Shown piece by piece: positions 28,679 to 41,559 of a stretch of 57,383 bases of DNA. Under the pieces are notes generated by a model, which was given only the letters and a program-made list of their open reading frames with translations, did not search any database and was not told where the DNA came from. The stretch's first letter is position 1. Each line of letters starts with the position of its first letter. The stretch is from NCBI GenBank assembly GCA_943356435.1, contig CALREY010000010.1, positions 1-57,383 of the forward strand, read 5' to 3'. This DNA comes from Candidatus Altimarinota bacterium. GTDB taxonomy: Bacteria; Patescibacteriota; Gracilibacteria; BD1-5; UBA6164. The position numbers and the translations under genes were made by a program.

Positions 28679-31318
28679 ATGAAATTTAGAAAAATATTAA
28701 TTTTTGTTGTGTTCTTTATGATTTTGTTAAATCAAGTTTTTACTAATTTGAAGTTTTCAGAATTACTACCAAATACAGATGATGATGTTAATTTAGAATA
28801 CATTGAGCTCCATAATTCTTGAGATTTAGTTTTATCTTTGAGTGGATATTTATTAAAAGATAAATCATGAAAAGAATTCGTTTTTAATGATACATTTATT
28901 TTAAATCCATTAGAAAAGAAAAAATATTATAGAACAGAAACAAAAATATTGTTAAATGATACAGATGAGCAAATAAGTTTATATGATAATTTTTGAAATT
29001 TAATAGATACATATAGTTATACAGATTCTGAGAATTGAAAAGTAATTATTATTGGTCAAGATAATTTAGATAATAATACGTGAGTACAAGAAGAGAATAA
29101 TCCAAATGAGCCTTTATCGGAAACAGGCACTACAGATAATCAAACAAATACTTGAGTAATAAATACTCAATCGTGAACGAATGATAATCCATCAGATAAT
29201 GATTCTCAAACTTGAGTTCTAGATACTTTTAGTTGAAGTAATGATGATAATTTACAACCTGAAATTAAATATGTTTTTCAATCACCTAGCTATTTAGTGG
29301 AAAAGGACGAAATTTTATCAGAGTACAATTGTGATACTAGTAAATAAGAATGTAAACTTAATCTAGATTTGAGTAGTAGTTTTACTTGAGCATATAAATT
29401 AAGTGATTTTGAGTGTGAAATAAATTTTTGATTCGAGACTTGAGAAGAAAATAAATGTAATCCAGCAACTATTATAGTACCAGAATGAACATTTGATGTT
29501 AATCTAAAAATTAAAAGTAAAATTTCGTCAGATAAATATTCAGAAGTAATTTTAAAGATTATTAATAAATGATATATTAAACCAACCACAACTTGATGAA
29601 ATACATATATAAATAATGTATACACAGATAGTAGTCATATTATTATAGATAAACCTGATATAATTATTCAGAGTGGATTAAATGAGAATAATGAATGTAT
29701 AAATAAAAAATCCTGCAGTATAAATCTAATGTATCAATCTAAAAATACAAAGGAAAGATGTGTTTGGGATTTTTGATGATGAAACTATGAATTATGAATA
29801 GAGAATAAATGTAATCCATGATATGTAAAATACCAAAATTGAAATTTTATTGTTAAATTAAAAGTATATGAAGAATGAAATATTTATAATTTTAATAATA
29901 CTGAATTAAATTTTTCTAATATTGTAGAAGATTTAAATAATGATAAAGATAAAAAAGTAGAACAAGCAAAAAATAATGATGAAAATAGTGAAATAATAGA
30001 AGAAAATGAGAATAAAAACACAGATATAAAATCTATATTATGAAATATTAAAATTTACAAAATTTTACCTAATCCAAGCTCTAGTGATGATGAATATATT
30101 GAATTAATTAATAAATGAACTCAAGAAATTAACTTAAAATGATGTTATTTAGATGATATCATTGATGGATGAAGTAAGTCATATTATTTTTGAAATGAAG
30201 ATATAATCAAAGCTTGAGAAATAAAACAATATATAAAAAAAATTACAAAAATAAATCAAAACAACAATTCAGATGAAGTAAGTCTTTATTGTAATGAATT
30301 TCTTGTTGATAAATTAACTCGGAATTTCAAAGTAAAACAAGGATATTATTTAGACCATAGTAGATTAGATATATTTTCTTGAGAAGCAAAAGTGTTAGAA
30401 GTTATAGATTGAGATACATTAAAAGTAGAGTTTTTAAATTCTAAAAAAATTGAAAAACTTAGGTTAATATGAATAGATACTCCAGAAACAAAAAATCCAA
30501 ATACATGAGTACAAAAGTATTGAGAAGAAGCATATGAATTTGTAAAGGATAATATTGCTTGAGAAGAAATAGTAATAGAAATGGATCCAAATAATTTTCG
30601 TGATTCTTATTCTAGATTATTGTGATTTGTTTACTATGAATGAGAAAGTTTAAATAAAAAACTTATACAAGAATGATATGCAAAAGCTTATACAAATTAT
30701 GATTTTAAATACAAAGATGAGTATATTAAAGCTGAAACAGTAGCAAAGAAAAATAAGCTGTGAGTTTGGGCAACAAATAGCGATATTATAAAAAAATCAG
30801 AATCTAAATCAATAGTAGCAAATCAATCTAAAAAACTACAAGCAGTTATTGAAATACAGTGAAAATTATCATCTAAAAAAATACTTACTTGAAATACTAT
30901 TACTTGTTTTGATACATGTAGTATTAATTTTGATTGAAGTAATAGTACTTGAAATATTAAAAAATACAGTTGGGATTTTTGAAATTGAGCAAAACATGAT
31001 TGAAAAAATCCATGAAGTATTAATTATGATAAGTTTTGAATCTACAAAGTTTATTTAGCAGTTTCTTCTATTACTTGAGAAATAAATACTAAAACATTTA
31101 TAATTAATTTTTATAAATCTCCAAAAGCTGAAAAAAAATCAAGTAAAGTAGTAAAAGTAGAAAAAACATGAAAAAATGTAAATAATGATGATAAAAAAAT
31201 TGAACAAGACGAATATGTTAATAATACTGATAATAATGAAATTTATTATTATATCGTTTTAGCTATATTATGAATTTTATTAATTGTATTATTACTTAGA
31301 AAAGAGAAAATGTTGTAA
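28679..31318 (+). pseudogene. Secreted lamin-tail/SNase/PKD protein, interrupted by an in-frame TAA
   Basis: One frame runs 880 codons with a single internal TAA at 29345-29347 (codon 223); no frameshift is needed. Order: signal peptide (1-25), lamin-tail domain (about 28-115), Thr/Ser linker, two C-rich PKD-like modules (CKLNLDLSSSF; CSINLMYQS), second lamin-tail domain (about 455-560), thermonuclease/SNase domain (about 570-697: VIDGDTLKV, IGIDTPET, SRLLGFVYYEG, with the family Asp/Arg/Glu residues present), PKD domain (WDFGNG) and a C-terminal membrane anchor. A surface nuclease could feed DNA uptake in a dependent organism. The TAA lies between DTSK and ECKL, where a charged residue would fit; it may be a nonsense mutation, a sequence error, or readthrough. 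The first part alone would be a 222-residue secreted protein. Confidence 0.75.
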
Positions 31319-31385
31319 ATGATTTTTATATTTACTTTTACATATTTTTATATATAATCCTCGATATTAATAAAAATAAATTACT

Positions 31386-32330
31386 ATGAAAATACTTACA
31401 CTATGACTATGAGCTTTTTGATTTGCAATGAATAAGCTACTATGAGAAAATAAACCTGATCATACTTTTTATGCATTTGAATTGAATAAAGAAATAACAG
31501 ATAGAGTTAAATTAGATAGACAACATCCATATTTTTTCCCTTGATATAAACTTCCTGAAAATATAAATTTAATTGAGGATTATGATACAATTATAAAAGA
31601 TATTGATTTAGTTATAATTGCTATACCAGTTCAATTTATTTCTAGTAGTATTAATTCATTAAAAGATAAATTAAAATCATGAGTTACAATTCTCAATTTA
31701 GCTAAATGAATAGATATTAAATCTAATAAATTAATAAGTGAATTAGTAGATGAAATATTAGTGTGAAAAGATTATAATTATTCGGTATTATCATGATGAA
31801 TGATAGCAGCAGAAGTAGTAGAGTGAAAAACTCTTTGAGCAGATTTATGAATTAAAAATGTTGAAATTGGAAACAAAATTAAATCATTTTTAGAAAATGA
31901 TCATTTAAAAGTAAAAGTACAAACAAATATATTGAACATTGAATTATATTGAAGTTTAAAAAATATAATGGCAATTATGGTAGGGTATTATGAATGAAAA
32001 TGAGAATGAAAATCTAGTATTTGATATCGTTTATTGAGTTTCTATGATGAAATGAAGGAAATTATTAAGATATATTGATGAAGTGACCACTTGGATTTTT
32101 CATATTATTCATTATGATGAGATATTGTAGCTACATGTTTTGGTAATTCTAGAAATCATTATTTTTGACAATTATTATGATCATGAAAAAATATTAATTT
32201 GGTATTAGAAATACTTAAATCTGAGAATAAACATGCTGAATGATATGAAACACTAAAGGCAGTATATAATAAAGTAAAAAATGAAAATTGATTTGAAAAT
32301 ATTAAATTATTGTATAGTTTGATACAATAA
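31386..32330 (+). CDS. gpsA: NAD(P)-dependent glycerol-3-phosphate dehydrogenase
   Basis: 314 residues. Reduces dihydroxyacetone phosphate to sn-glycerol 3-phosphate for lipids. The nucleotide-binding GLGAFG (7-12) has its glycines encoded by TGA; LVIIAIPVQF (about 76-85), LAKGID (about 104), LSGGMIAAEV, then the catalytic Lys in ELYGSLKNIMAI (about 190) and GDIVATCFGNSRN complete the family pattern. Monocistronic, ending in a bidirectional terminator. Confidence 0.92.
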
Positions 32331-32363
32331 AAAAAGTAAATCCATTATGGATTTACTTTTTTT
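32329..32363. terminator. Bidirectional terminator
   Basis: AAAAAGTAAATCC / GGATTTACTTTTT perfect 13-pair stem; it overlaps the ends of both convergent genes. Confidence 0.9.
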
Positions 32364-33537
32364 ATCTTTCTAGATTTTTAATAGTCATTTTTAAAAGAAA
32401 ATATTGTCTTATATATTGATTTTTAAGAGTTATACTTTTCTTTTTAACTATATCTAAATTATATTTAGATATTAAAAATTCATTTACTCTATTAATAAAA
32501 TTTTGTTTTTCTGATAAACTCATTTTATCATTTTCTATAATTTTTTTTGTTACTATTGCTGTTTTTGTTGATAATTTATATCAATCAATAACTACAATTT
32601 TCATTCATTTATAATTAACAATTCTTTTTTTAGTATTAATTAATGATAATTCTTCATCAGAGTTTGAATCAAATATTGTTCATGTAGAATAATCAAGTGA
32701 TCAAGTATTAACTATAGTTCATGTATTTGTTGAACCTTTACTATTTGTTTTTGTTATAATAGTAGCATTTCAACAATCATTGTCATAGTAACTTTTTGAA
32801 TTATCTCATTTTGGACAAGTATCTTTTATTAATATTTTATATCATCCACTACCACCACCTGATCATCCACTTGAAACTACAACATTTTTATCAGTTACAG
32901 CAACAAATTCTGAAGCAGAACAAGTATATATAGTAGCAATTCAGTTTACAACTGGTGCTACACTTGTTGAAGGTACAGCATTACCACTATTACAACTTGA
33001 TGAAATACTGTCAGTTAATGAAGATGTTTGATATGTAGTATCTCAGAAGTGTTTAACAAGAATTCTAACAGTAGTCTTTGAAGTATTTACTGGAATTGAT
33101 AATTTTACTGGTTTAGAAAAATTTAATTTAATTCAATTTATTCAAAATTTAATTTTTCATACATCTTGTTCATTTTCTTGAATAGAAAATGGAAGATTTG
33201 GTAGTACTCAAGTATAAACAGATGTTAAATTAAAACTTGATCAATTTGCGTTTGTAATTATTGAATTATTTGGAATAATTACTGAAATTGTACCACTAGA
33301 TACTTTAACTGCTTGAGTAAAAGTAAATGAAGTTGCTCAAGTTAAAGATTCTCAAGTTCATACATTTACAGATCATGATAAACTTGAATTAGGATTTGTA
33401 TAATCATTATCGCTTCAATATAACATTATTCCAGCTATTGCTGAAGCATTTGATATAAATATAGTTAGTAATATGAATACAGCAGAGAATATAAATCAAC
33501 TATTTTTAGCTAATTTTGATATATCAATTTTTTTCAT
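32362..33537 (-). CDS. Secreted Ser/Thr-rich surface protein
   Basis: 391 residues. A signal peptide (KKIDISKLAKNS then a hydrophobic stretch to about residue 37, ending SNASA) is followed by beta-rich, Ser/Thr/Asn-rich sequence (about 40-230) resembling a cohesin-like or PKD-like adhesin fold, a Gly/Ser-rich linker (SSGGSGGGSGG) and a CPKGDNSKSYYDNDCG module that may bind a metal or form a disulfide. The C-terminal 90 residues are basic and helical. No sortase motif. Family not recognised. Confidence 0.7.
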
Positions 33538-33671
33538 TCTATTTATTTAAAAAAATAATATTTTTAGTTCTTAATTATTGCATAATAATATAATACCTAA
33601 TTTATATGTATTTTTTTAATAATGTCAAGTTATTTATTGAAAAATGTTAAAAAATATGTATAATATATTTT
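33538..33671. promoter_or_regulatory. Intergenic region
   Basis: Spacer between two minus-strand genes: AT-rich, with a TATAATATA box near 33659 that is oriented ambiguously. The promoter for the secreted protein is expected here; no other structure is seen. Confidence 0.25.
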
Positions 33672-35222
33672 TTAATTGTTATTTTTCTTATTACAATGCC
33701 AGATTCATAATAAGTTATTGCTTTCATAATTTCAAATATCTTTATAAAACAAGTCACATTTGTCGATTATATCTTCTATCAGGTTTTTATTTATAGCATT
33801 TTTAATTGTTAAATCATCCAATAAAAAGTAATAGTTTTCAATGTTTTTGATATTTTCTAAATTATTTATGAATTCTAAGTTTGTATAGTTTTCATATTTT
33901 AACTCTTTTAATTCATTAATCAAGTTTTTATTTCAAATTAAGTTAACATTTATTGCATATTTACATTTTTGAGTGTTATTTATATTATACCAGTAACATA
34001 ATTGTGGAAATCAGCTAATGATATTTGAATCTTTATAGTTTTGATTCAGGTAGTTGTATGCCATTTTGAAATTTGGCTTAGGGGATGTGTAGTCTATATA
34101 GTAAAATCTTTGAGGAACTATAGTTAAATTATATGTAAAATATATTCAAATTGTAAATAATAGGATAATTCAAACACTAATTATTTTTTTGAATCTATAA
34201 TTATATTTAGATATTAAATATTCTCAAAATATAAACATATTATATCATCAAATCAGAGTAATAATAGAATATAAATGAAACATATATCTAGTATGAGCCA
34301 TATATCAATATGAAATTATTAATATATTTATTGCTACAAGTAATCAAAATATTAAAAATTCATATATTTTTTTTCTGTATAACATATAAATTACTCAAAT
34401 AGAATATGTTATAAATATTATTCATAATTCATTGTACAAATTTTTAATATACAGTAACAAATAATTTATATAATTGTAATTATTTATGTTATTTACCTTT
34501 GGTATTGATTCAGATAAATAAATATCTCAACTAGAAATATACTTAAATCAAATATCTATTAATAAATATATGAGTCATATTATAAAAAATCATAAAATCA
34601 AACTAAATTTATTATAATTTTTTTCTTTATATATATTATAAAATAATACAATCAATCATATTAATATTAATCAGAAACAAAATGGATGAAATAGTATTCA
34701 AGTAAGAGCAAATATAAAAAATAATAAATAATATCTGAAGTTATTAGTAAGAGTATATTTCCATAAAAAATATATATTAATTAGATATAAAAAAGATAAT
34801 AATTCATAAAATCTAGCTTCTCTAGTCCAAATAATTTGCCAAGTTGAAAAAATAAATACAAACATGATAGAAAATGTTGCTAAATACCTATTTTTATTAT
34901 TTTTTAGCAATTCTATAGATAGTAAATAGTATATTAGTATATTTATTATTCAAAATACAAAACTAGGCAATCTCGCAGAATAATCACTAATTCAGAAGCT
35001 ATAAAAACTAATAGATTGAAAAAATGTAAATAAATACTGAGAAAAATCATATTTCCCAGATGCTAAATATGGAATGAAATTATTTAATGATGCAAAATAT
35101 GAAACAATAGAACTATATCATTCATCTATCCAAAATGATCATGTTCAAAGCTCATAATACCTAATATATATTCAATAAATGAATATTACTAACATAGAGA
35201 TATAAAATATTATTTTTTTCAT
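33672..35222 (-). CDS. Polytopic membrane glycosyltransferase (ArnT/GT39-83 type)
   Basis: 516 residues with about ten membrane segments. After the first segment comes SFWIDEGYSSIVSY, the Asp-Glu loop typical of GT-C enzymes such as ArnT and PMT, followed by LPSFVFGIINILI. A second acidic/aromatic motif, IWTREARFYELL, lies near residue 135. The C-terminal 120 residues are a soluble extracytoplasmic domain. GT-C enzymes use polyprenyl-phosphate sugars to modify lipids, glycans or proteins outside the membrane. Divergent from the two membrane genes to its right. Confidence 0.82.
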
Positions 35223-35318
35223 AAATTCAAAATTATGTATTTTTTTATATTTTAAGTATTAATATTAAAATAGCAAAAATTTGCAATAAAAAAACTTTTA
35301 CTATAATTATATTAATAT

Positions 35319-35531
35319 ATGAATTATCAAAATATGAAGACAAATTATATTATATTTTTTTCACTGATTTGCATTTTTATCATATCTATATTTATATGAA
35401 ATATCCCAGTATTAGATACTAAGGATTTATTTCTATGAAATATACTTTCCAATTTAAAAATACAATTATTGTTATTAGGAATATCTATGTTTATAGTATG
35501 AAAAAATATCATAGATTCTATTTGAGAGTAG
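35319..35531 (+). CDS. Small membrane protein
   Basis: 70 residues with two predicted membrane segments (about 9-26 and 47-62) linked by a short acidic loop. TATAAT about 15 bases upstream is a likely -10. It lies 31 bases before a large GT-C gene and is probably co-transcribed with it. An internal ATG at codon 6 is an alternative start. No family recognised. Confidence 0.55.
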
Positions 35532-35562
35532 TTTATTAATGTAAATAATTATAATATAAAAT

Positions 35563-37404
35563 ATGTTATCAAAGAAAAAATTAAACATAATATTAACAAA
35601 ATTTTTTTTGTTGCTTTTTTGAACTTTGTTCTTTTTAAATTTTTTTAGAAAAACAGTTTTTGCAACAAATATTACAAATTTTTGAATAATTATTTATTGA
35701 ATAATTATTATTACAATTGTATTTTGAAGTTTAGTATTTTATTTGAATAGAAATAATGTAGAATTAGATAATTATGATTTAAAAAGTAATAAAAATTTTA
35801 TAATTATATTCTTATTAATTTGTTTAATATGAATATTTAATATTTTTACAAATCTATGAAAATTACCTTTTCATCAGGATGAGCAATTTCATTTTTCGCC
35901 AGCATATACTTATTCTCAAACATGAGAATTTGCTAAATGGGATTTTTTATATAATCAGAAATGAGATTCTAAATGGACAGATAGGAATAAATCTCTAACT
36001 GTTTTATCAAGTTATAGTCAGAATATTTTTTGAATGTCTGAATTTTCATCTAGGTTACCAGTTGCATTTGTATGACTTATATGATTATTTTTTATATACT
36101 TTGTTACATATAAAACAACTTCAAATAGATTAATATGATTAATTTCAATGTATTTGTATTCAGTAAATGATGTTATTTTATATTTTTCTAGATTTTTGAG
36201 ATGATATATTTTTTTAGCAATAATTTGATTAGCTATATTTTATTTAATATATAAATTTTTAAATGAAAATAAAACGAAACTAAGATTAAAATATTTATGA
36301 CTATCTATTCTATTATTATTAGTTTGATTCGAATTTCATGCTACAATTATTTTAGTTTGACCACTTATAATGTTATGTGTTTTTTTGTTTATTAATTCTA
36401 TATATTCAATTAAAAAACATTATTATATTTATATGTTTTTGTTTTTAATTTTTTTAATACTTATATTAAACATTTTATGAATTGTACATTGGTTTAAATT
36501 ACCATACAATATTGCTAACCATATTTCTTTAAACATAGATTTTTCTAAATGAAAAACAGTATATTTAGATCATTTAACTAATGCTTTTAATTATTGATAT
36601 TTTATTATTTTTATTTTACCTGTAATATTTTTCTACAATTATAAAAATAATTATAAATTATATTTATTATTTTTCTTTTCTGTATATTTACCTTTAATTT
36701 TTTCTATTTATTTCTTTAACAGATATGAAGATTTCAGATACATATTTATTTTGCAAACTTTTTTTATAATACTTATAAGTTATTTTATTTATCATTTCCG
36801 GAATATATTTTTCAGATGAAAAATATACATACTTTTGTTAATTATTATATTATCTATACCTTTTCAATTTCCTTATTTCCCAGAATTTAAACCTATTACT
36901 AAAAAATCATTTGCAAATTTTGAAAATGTAGAATGAAATAGAATACATTTTAGGTCAGCAGTTCCTGATAATCACAAAGCTTTTGACTATATATTTAATA
37001 AAAATATAAATAAAAATATAACAATTGTTAGATTATCAGATTGATGAATAAATTGGGAAGATAATTATTATTTGAGACAATATTTAAATAAATATCCAGA
37101 AAATAAAGTAATTTTTTATAAAAATAATTTAGATAAATCATTGAATTTTAATGAATTATATAATTATAATAAAAAAACAAGAGACCAATTGGATAAAGAT
37201 ATTAAATTTTTCGACATATTGAAATCTAATACAAATATATATGTAATAGCTAATACTAGAGATTTAGTAAGTAGTGAGATTCTAAATTATATAGATACAA
37301 AATGTGAAAATATTTCAGATATAGTGTGAACTGTAAAATATAGAATATTTATATATGCTCATCCTGAAAATAGTCATTTTCCTAATGTATATAATTGCAG
37401 ATAA
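35563..37404 (+). CDS. Polytopic membrane glycosyltransferase (GT-C type)
   Basis: 613 residues with about twelve membrane segments. The first external loop holds KLPFHQDEQFHFSPAYTYSQ, an acidic pair as in GT39/GT83 enzymes. Further loops contain FSSRLPVAF and FSRFLRGYIF, the family Arg-containing motifs. The last 150 residues form a soluble extracytoplasmic domain. Many membrane glycines are TGA. Operon with the small membrane gene before it and the pyruvyl transferase gene 23 bases after it. Confidence 0.8.
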
Positions 37405-37427
37405 TAATATTTTTTAATAATTTTAAT

Positions 37428-38225
37428 ATGTTAAACAAACTAGGTTATTTTATTAAACCAAATCAAATAAAACTTTTTCGGCGGTCAGGTGAAAATAATA
37501 AAAACTTTTGAGATGTTTTATGACCTTATTTAGTAGAAAAAATATCTAAGAAAACTCCAGTATTAGTAAGTAAGAATTGTTTTACTGATTATTATATGAC
37601 TATATGAAGCATATTAGCTAATTCAAATTGTCATGCATTAGTATGGTGAAGCTGAATTATATCTAAAGATCAAAAATTTAAAAAACCCAAAAAAGTATTT
37701 TCTGTAAGATGACCAAAAACAAGAGATAGATTATTAGAAATGTGAATTGATTGTCCTGAAATATATTGAGATCCTGCATTATTGATAAGCAGATTTTATC
37801 AAGCAAAAACAGAAAAAACCTATGAATTATGAATTATTGCTCACTATGTAGATAATGATTTTATAAGTGAAAAATTTAAAGATAAAAATGTAAAAATAAT
37901 AAATTTACTTGATCCAATAGAGAAAGTAATAGATGATATTTACTCATGTAAGAGGACAATTTCTAGTTCACTTCATTGAATAATAGTTTCTCATTCTTAT
38001 GGAATACCTTGTATGTGGGTTGAGTTTTCAAAAAAATTGTATTGAGATTGAGTTAAATTCGAAGATTATTTTAGTTCTGTTAATATTAAGCCTTATAAAT
38101 GATATGATTATTCTGAAAATATACCTGAAATATGAGATATAATTAGATATATAGATACAAATCATAATGATAAAATAAATATAGACTTAGATAAATTATT
38201 AAATGCATGTCCATTTAAAAATTAA
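37428..38225 (+). CDS. Polysaccharide pyruvyl transferase family protein
   Basis: 265 residues. The blocks NFGDVLGPYLVEKIS (about 27-41), VWGSGIIS, SVRGPKTRDRL (about 105), YGDPALL and SSLHGIIVSHSYGIPCMWVE (about 182) are characteristic of the PssM/CsaB-like family, which adds pyruvate ketals to surface glycans. It closes the 35.3-38.2 kb operon and fits its envelope-glycan setting. Confidence 0.88.
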
Positions 38226-38227
38226 CA

Positions 38228-38267
38228 CAAAAAAACAAAAAATAATTAATTATTTTTTGTTTTTTTT
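38228..38267. terminator. Bidirectional terminator
   Basis: AAAAAACAAAAAATAATTA / TAATTATTTTTTGTTTTTT perfect hairpin; the flippase gene's stop codon lies in it. Confidence 0.85.
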
Positions 38268-39505
38268 AATGATAGATAGAAGCTAATATCTTTTGTAAAT
38301 ACATATAGAATATTTACTATAACTGTTGAATAAATTATTCCTATGAATCAATAATATTTTACTAAAACTATATCAAGAATTAAGTTAAGTATTCAAAATA
38401 ATATTAGTAATATAGATACAATTTTAGCATATCATATTGGAGTAATATATCATACTGTTACAAATGATGAATAAAATCTAAATGGGATAATTATAAGCAA
38501 TAAACTAAGTATATTTACTAATAATGCTTGATTATATTCTTCAAAAAATATAGAGAATAAATATGGTAAAACAAAATATCAAATAAATGCAACAATTAAT
38601 CAAGAGATGAATAAAAATATAGATTCTTTAATGATTTTATTTTTTATATATTCTATTTTTCATAAAGCTATATTTCTAGTACTATTTGGTGCTACTACTG
38701 TTCCTAATATCAATATAGGCATTATTAATATTTCAAATATTTTGTTTACTATTTCATAATATCATATTTCATTTATATATCAGTATTGTCATAATACTAG
38801 AATATCTATTTTAGTATATAGGAAGTATCATATATTTGATATTCATATAATTATTCAGTACTTTATTATTTTTTTTATCAATCATTTATCTATTCAAAAA
38901 CTTATTTCTCTGTATCAATATATTAATGCAAACAATAATATTAGATAAAACAAACTTTGAGCTATTAATGCTCAGATTATTCAATATAGATTAACGAAAA
39001 AATATATAAATGTTATAGATAATAATCAAACTATTGTTGTTAGAATTGATAATTCTTTAAATTTTTTTAATCATCTATAAACTCAATCATATACTGCTAT
39101 AGCAGGAGCTAAAAATATTAGTGGTAATAAAAATAATATGTATTTAAAATATTCGTAAAAGTAAAAATAAGCAAAAACAATAAAAATTATTATAGAAAAA
39201 ATGCTTAATCATAGAATAACAAGAAGTGAATTAAATAGAATATATTTTATCTTTTCCGGATTTTTCACGCTGTATTCTGAAACATATTTACTTGTACTTT
39301 GAGATATTCAAAAATCACTAAAAATAACAACAAAAAATATTATAGTTAGTAAATAACTATATATTCAAAAATCATGTGGTGAAAGTAGTTTAGCACAAAG
39401 AATAAATATTAAAAAATTTATTCATTGTTTTCAAAAAATTTCTATACTTCTCCATAAAAAATTATGAATAGTTTCTTTATGATTATTATAAGTTTTTTTT
39501 ATCAT
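38246..39505 (-). CDS. Wzx-type polysaccharide flippase (MATE/MOP superfamily)
   Basis: 419 residues with about twelve membrane segments and a short basic N-terminus (TIHNFLWRSIEIFGKQGINF) typical of polysaccharide_synt proteins. It should flip lipid-linked oligosaccharide across the membrane. Its start is one base after the GT2 gene's stop, so it is the last gene of a minus-strand operon running from 44.9 kb. The last codons lie in the terminator. Confidence 0.87.
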
Positions 39506-39506
39506 A

Positions 39507-40481
39507 TTAATTTGATTTAGTAGGTTTTATTTTCAAAAATATATCATCTTTTATTATTCTTTTTGACTGAATAATTTTTCTTTTTTGTAATGCAATATTT
39601 ATGTTTTTAATAAATAAATAATATCATCAAAAATATGCTAGAAAAGGTCAAATATTTAATCTAAAAATTGATTGTTTTAGAGCTCTTAATAAGTAATATA
39701 ATGAATATATTAATAGAGTGACAATCATATTTATAGTTTTGAAATTTTTTACTATTGTATACATATCAGCAAAAAACATTTCTTTAAATTTTATTTGAAA
39801 TTTTTTATTATCACTTCTTTCAGGCATTCAAATATGTGTTTGAATACTTTTTGAATACAAATAATTATCATATCACATTATCCATAATTTTATTCATAAA
39901 TCACTATCATCTCATCAAAATTTTAGATTATCATCATATCCTCATACATTATTCCATATATCTTTTTTTATAAAAAATAATGCTCAAGAAGGGAATCAAA
40001 TTTTTGATAAATGACATTGTTTTAATTCATTTATATTAAGAGATTTTTTTTCTGTTGAATAATAATAGGATAGATAATTTCAGTATCATTTAGATTTATC
40101 TTCTCACTCATTTGTAAAAGATAATCATAAACATCATATATTAGATTTTGAATTATATGTATTTATTAAATCTGTTAAAATATTTTTATCAGTAAATAAT
40201 ATATCATTATCAAGCATTAATATATAATCTCCTGTAGAATTATTAACTCATAAATTACATGCGAAATTTTTCTCTCTACTTCTTGTACTTTGTACGAGTT
40301 TTATTTCTTTAAACGACATAATATACTCTATACTTCAATCATTTGATCAGTTATCAACAATAATTATTTCCTTGTTTTCATAATTTAGTTCTAGGATATT
40401 ATTTATTGATCTTTTTAAGTAATTTAATCAATTATAATTTATAATTATAATGCTGATTTTTGAATCATTGAAATTATTCAT
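39507..40481 (-). CDS. Family 2 glycosyltransferase (rhamnosyltransferase-like)
   Basis: 324 residues. GT-A fold: IIIINYNGLNYL (about 11-22), IIIVDNGSNDGS, MLDNDI (DxD metal site, about 95), FPSGALFFIKKDIWNNVGGYDDNLKFGGDDSDLGIKLW (acceptor/catalytic Asp region, about 185-220). A membrane-proximal hydrophobic helix lies near 255-275. Resembles WbbL/RfbF-type transferases. It overlaps the upstream GT4 gene by eight bases. Confidence 0.88.
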
Positions 40482-41559
40482 ATATTTTATTTAATTCTAT
40501 AATATATTTATTTAAACTATACTTTTTTACTTCTTCTAATCAATTTTTTATTAGTTCATTTTTTAGATTTTCATCGTTGTACAATTTTTCAATTTTTTCT
40601 GATAAATCAAGTGAATTTTTTTTCTCAAATAATAATGCATTATGTTTATCTATCATTATTTCATTTAATCATTCAATATTAGTTGCTATTACTGGACAAG
40701 CACAAGAATTGGCTTCTATTCAGGTAATTCATAATGATTCTCTATGACTAGGGAATACAAATATATCAATTATGTTGTAAAATATATTCATATTTTTTAC
40801 ATAACCTATCATTTTTATAGAATTATTTAGATTATTTTTCTCTATATATTCGTTTATTATATTTTTATCTGGTCAATCTCAAGCAATTATAAATTTTATA
40901 TTGTTTCATTTATTTATCAATATTTTTGCTGAATCCAAAAATTCCTTATATCATTTTGCTTCATTTAATCTGCTAGCAAATCATACTACGAAATCATTTT
41001 TTTCCAATTCATATTTTTTTCTCTCTAGTTCTAAATCTATATTATCAATTTTAAAAAATTTATCTAAATCTACAAAATTATATATTACTTTTATTTGATT
41101 TTCATTATAATTGGTTTTTTCTAGTATTTTTAATTTAGTAGCATTAGAAACTCATAAGTAAACATTTACTTTGTTTCTAAATGAATTCATTATAAAAGGG
41201 TAGATTTTTCCATCTTCAAATATTTCTCAATGTTCATGTAGAACAAGCTTAATATTTGGAAAAAAAAGTGTTTTTAATAATCATCATATTATTTGAGATT
41301 TAGCTAAATGACAATGTATTACTTCAATATTATTTTCTTTTATTACTTTAATCAATTTTATAATAGGGAAGCTAAGTTTATTATTAGTATTATTTATGAT
41401 AATGTTTGAGTGATTTATTTGAGTATTTATTTCTACTTTTCTCATAGCAAATAAAAATACATCGTTAAATCAATTTTGTATTTCAAAAATTCCTTTAACG
41501 ACTGTTTGAGCTCCTCATAAGCCTAAATTATCAATAATATGTAATATTTTTTTAGACAT
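40474..41559 (-). CDS. Family 4 glycosyltransferase
   Basis: 361 residues. GT-B fold: N-terminal LGLGGAQTVVKGI (about 13-25), middle VHEHGE, C-terminal VVGFASRLNEAKG (about 200), IAGDGPD, and PSHRESLGITGIEANSCACPVIAT (E-x7-E motif, about 290-310). Transfers a sugar from a nucleotide donor at the inner leaflet. Overlaps both neighbours by eight bases, which suggests translational coupling. Confidence 0.92.

Noticed and set aside
29348-31318. Independent gene starting after the TAA
   Set aside because: No ATG/GTG with a ribosome site near 29348 and no signal peptide; the domain series is continuous with the upstream part.
35319-35531. Small membrane ORF as part of the following GT-C protein
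   Set aside because: A TAG and 31 bases of spacer separate them and the second gene has its own start; kept as separate.
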